A stretch of 6,476 nucleotides of DNA from Spirochaetaceae bacterium (GTDB lineage Bacteria > Spirochaetota > Spirochaetia > Treponematales > Treponemataceae), in assembly GCA_017646305.1 (NCBI GenBank), contig JAGCMR010000079.1, positions 1 to 6,476 on the forward strand, read 5' to 3'. The position numbers and the translations under genes are program-made. The notes below the pieces were generated by a model, which saw only the letters and a program-made list of their open reading frames with translations, searched no databases and was not told the origin of the DNA. This document shows, piece after piece, positions 5,873 to 6,476 of this stretch (its first letter is position 1; the number at the start of each line of letters is the position of its first letter).

Positions 5873-6139
5873 CTATTCTTCCTCAAATTTATTTTCAAAG
5901 AGAGCGGCAATAGCAGCCACAGCATCAGAGGCATCACTGCCATCAGCCTTCAGCACCAGATTTGTATTATATCCAGCAGCCATGGTAATAACACCCATAA
6001 TGGACTTGGCATTTACTGTGGTGTCATTATTTTCCAGTAAAATCTCAGAAGAAAATTTATTTGCAGTCTGAGCGATCAAGGATGCAGGACGTGCATGAAT
6101 CCCTGCTCGATTACGAACCGTTAAAATTTTCTCTACCAT
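5873..6139 (-). CDS. ptsH: Phosphocarrier protein HPr
   Basis: HPr is the small PTS phosphocarrier; in bacteria with HprK it is also a regulator phosphorylated on serine. This 88-residue protein is of normal length. It has the active His15 in AGIHARPAS (12-20) and the regulatory Ser46 in NAKSIMGV (43-50), at the exact canonical numbers. Both phosphorylation sites are therefore intact. ATG 6139 has AGGGGG with a 6-nt spacer. The kinase gene hprK lies 31 nt upstream and lexA starts 3 nt downstream. No PTS enzyme I or sugar permease is in the window, so sugar transport cannot be concluded; some treponemes are known to keep HPr/HprK without a complete sugar PTS, where the role is presumed regulatory. 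Confidence 0.96.
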   Translation of the reverse strand: MVEKILTVRNRAGIHARPASLIAQTANKFSSEILLENNDTTVNAKSIMGVITMAAGYNTNLVLKADGSDASDAVAAIAALFENKFEEE

Positions 6140-6170
6140 AAAAAACCCCCTAATGAAAAATCATATTTAT

Positions 6171-6476
6171 TTAGTAAGAATCGTCACTACCGTAATATGC
6201 AGCCTGAGCCGCACCAGTTTCTATCCACTTAAGAATATTCTGGTTGAATTCCTTGGCAGAATAATACCCCATGGACTTGAGACGCTCGTTCATGGCGGCA
6301 GTCTCAATAATAATGGGCAGGTTTCGGCCAGGCTTTACAGGAATTTCTAGGAAAGGAATCTGTACACCTAAAATATCTTGGGTATGCTGTTCTGTACCGA
6401 GACGGTCATACACCTTATCTGCCTTCCATTCCTCTAGCTTTACTACCAGCTGAACTTCCTTTTGCTCCCTAATGGA
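6171..6476 (-). CDS. hprK: HPr kinase/phosphorylase (HprK), C-terminal part, cut by window edge
   Basis: HprK phosphorylates HPr on Ser46 in response to energy status and removes the phosphate when phosphate is high. The last 101 residues are in the window; the gene begins beyond the right edge (full proteins are about 310-330 residues). The fragment carries the diagnostic C-terminal block VVKLEEWKADKVYDRLG, then LGVQIPFLEIPVKPGRN and PIIIETAAMNERLKSMGY, which contains the family signature and contacts used in HPr binding and dephosphorylation. The P-loop lies outside. A short tail rich in Ala, Tyr, Ser and Asp (about residues 88-101 of the fragment) closes the protein. Its substrate gene ptsH follows 31 nt downstream. 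Confidence 0.95.
   Translation of the reverse strand, partial: SIREQKEVQLVVKLEEWKADKVYDRLGTEQHTQDILGVQIPFLEIPVKPGRNLPIIIETAAMNERLKSMGYYSAKEFNQNILKWIETGAAQAAYYGSDDSY

Noticed and set aside
5768..6071. Two rightward frames over ptsH and lexA
   Set aside because: Both are antisense to two genes with intact catalytic residues and overlap each other in different frames.
1..6476. tRNA/rRNA genes, CRISPR arrays, insertion sequences, prophage or toxin-antitoxin genes
   Set aside because: None was seen; intergenic gaps are short, there are no regularly spaced repeats, and no transposase- or integrase-like protein occurs.

Overview
The window is about 6.5 kb of compact, moderately AT-rich bacterial chromosome. 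Most of it is coding, and nothing in it looks mobile. The gene set fits a spirochaete, most likely a Treponema: an HprK/HPr pair, a lipoprotein with a relaxed lipobox beside a TPR/LysM periplasmic protein, a cytidylate-kinase-like protein upstream of pgsA, and a PC4/YdbC-type ssDNA-binding protein. The genus is inferred from gene families and style; I could not run a search.

Left part (1-1954): a leftward pair, a cytidylate-kinase-like protein with a BON-like tail (394-1215) followed by pgsA, which runs off the left edge (<1-341). Diverging from them is a NUDIX hydrolase of the ADP-ribose pyrophosphatase type (1400-1954). A strong hairpin with A/T-rich flanks (1953-1992) can terminate both the NUDIX gene and the convergent operon to its right.

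Middle part (2017-3728): a leftward two-gene operon with an ATGA overlap. An alanine-rich lipoprotein is made first, then an exported protein with TPR-like helices and a C-terminal LysM domain. Together they look like an envelope or peptidoglycan-associated module of unknown role.

Right part (3729-6476): a 283-bp non-coding region holds an extended -10 promoter and a leader hairpin for the small rightward gene ydbC (4012-4236). Its stop codon overlaps that of holA, which converges on it. holA (DNA polymerase III delta) is the last of a tight leftward series hprK (partial) - ptsH - lexA - holA, with gaps of 31 nt, 3 nt and a 1-nt overlap. This arrangement puts a carbon/energy-sensing phospho-regulator, the SOS repressor and a clamp-loader subunit on what is probably one transcript.

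The families are mostly recognisable. The less ordinary points are the kinase-like/BON-like fusion with a degenerate P-loop, the lipoprotein/LysM pair, lexA embedded directly behind ptsH with no known-type operator visible, the ydbC leader hairpin, and A-tracts in holA and lexA that could support slippage.
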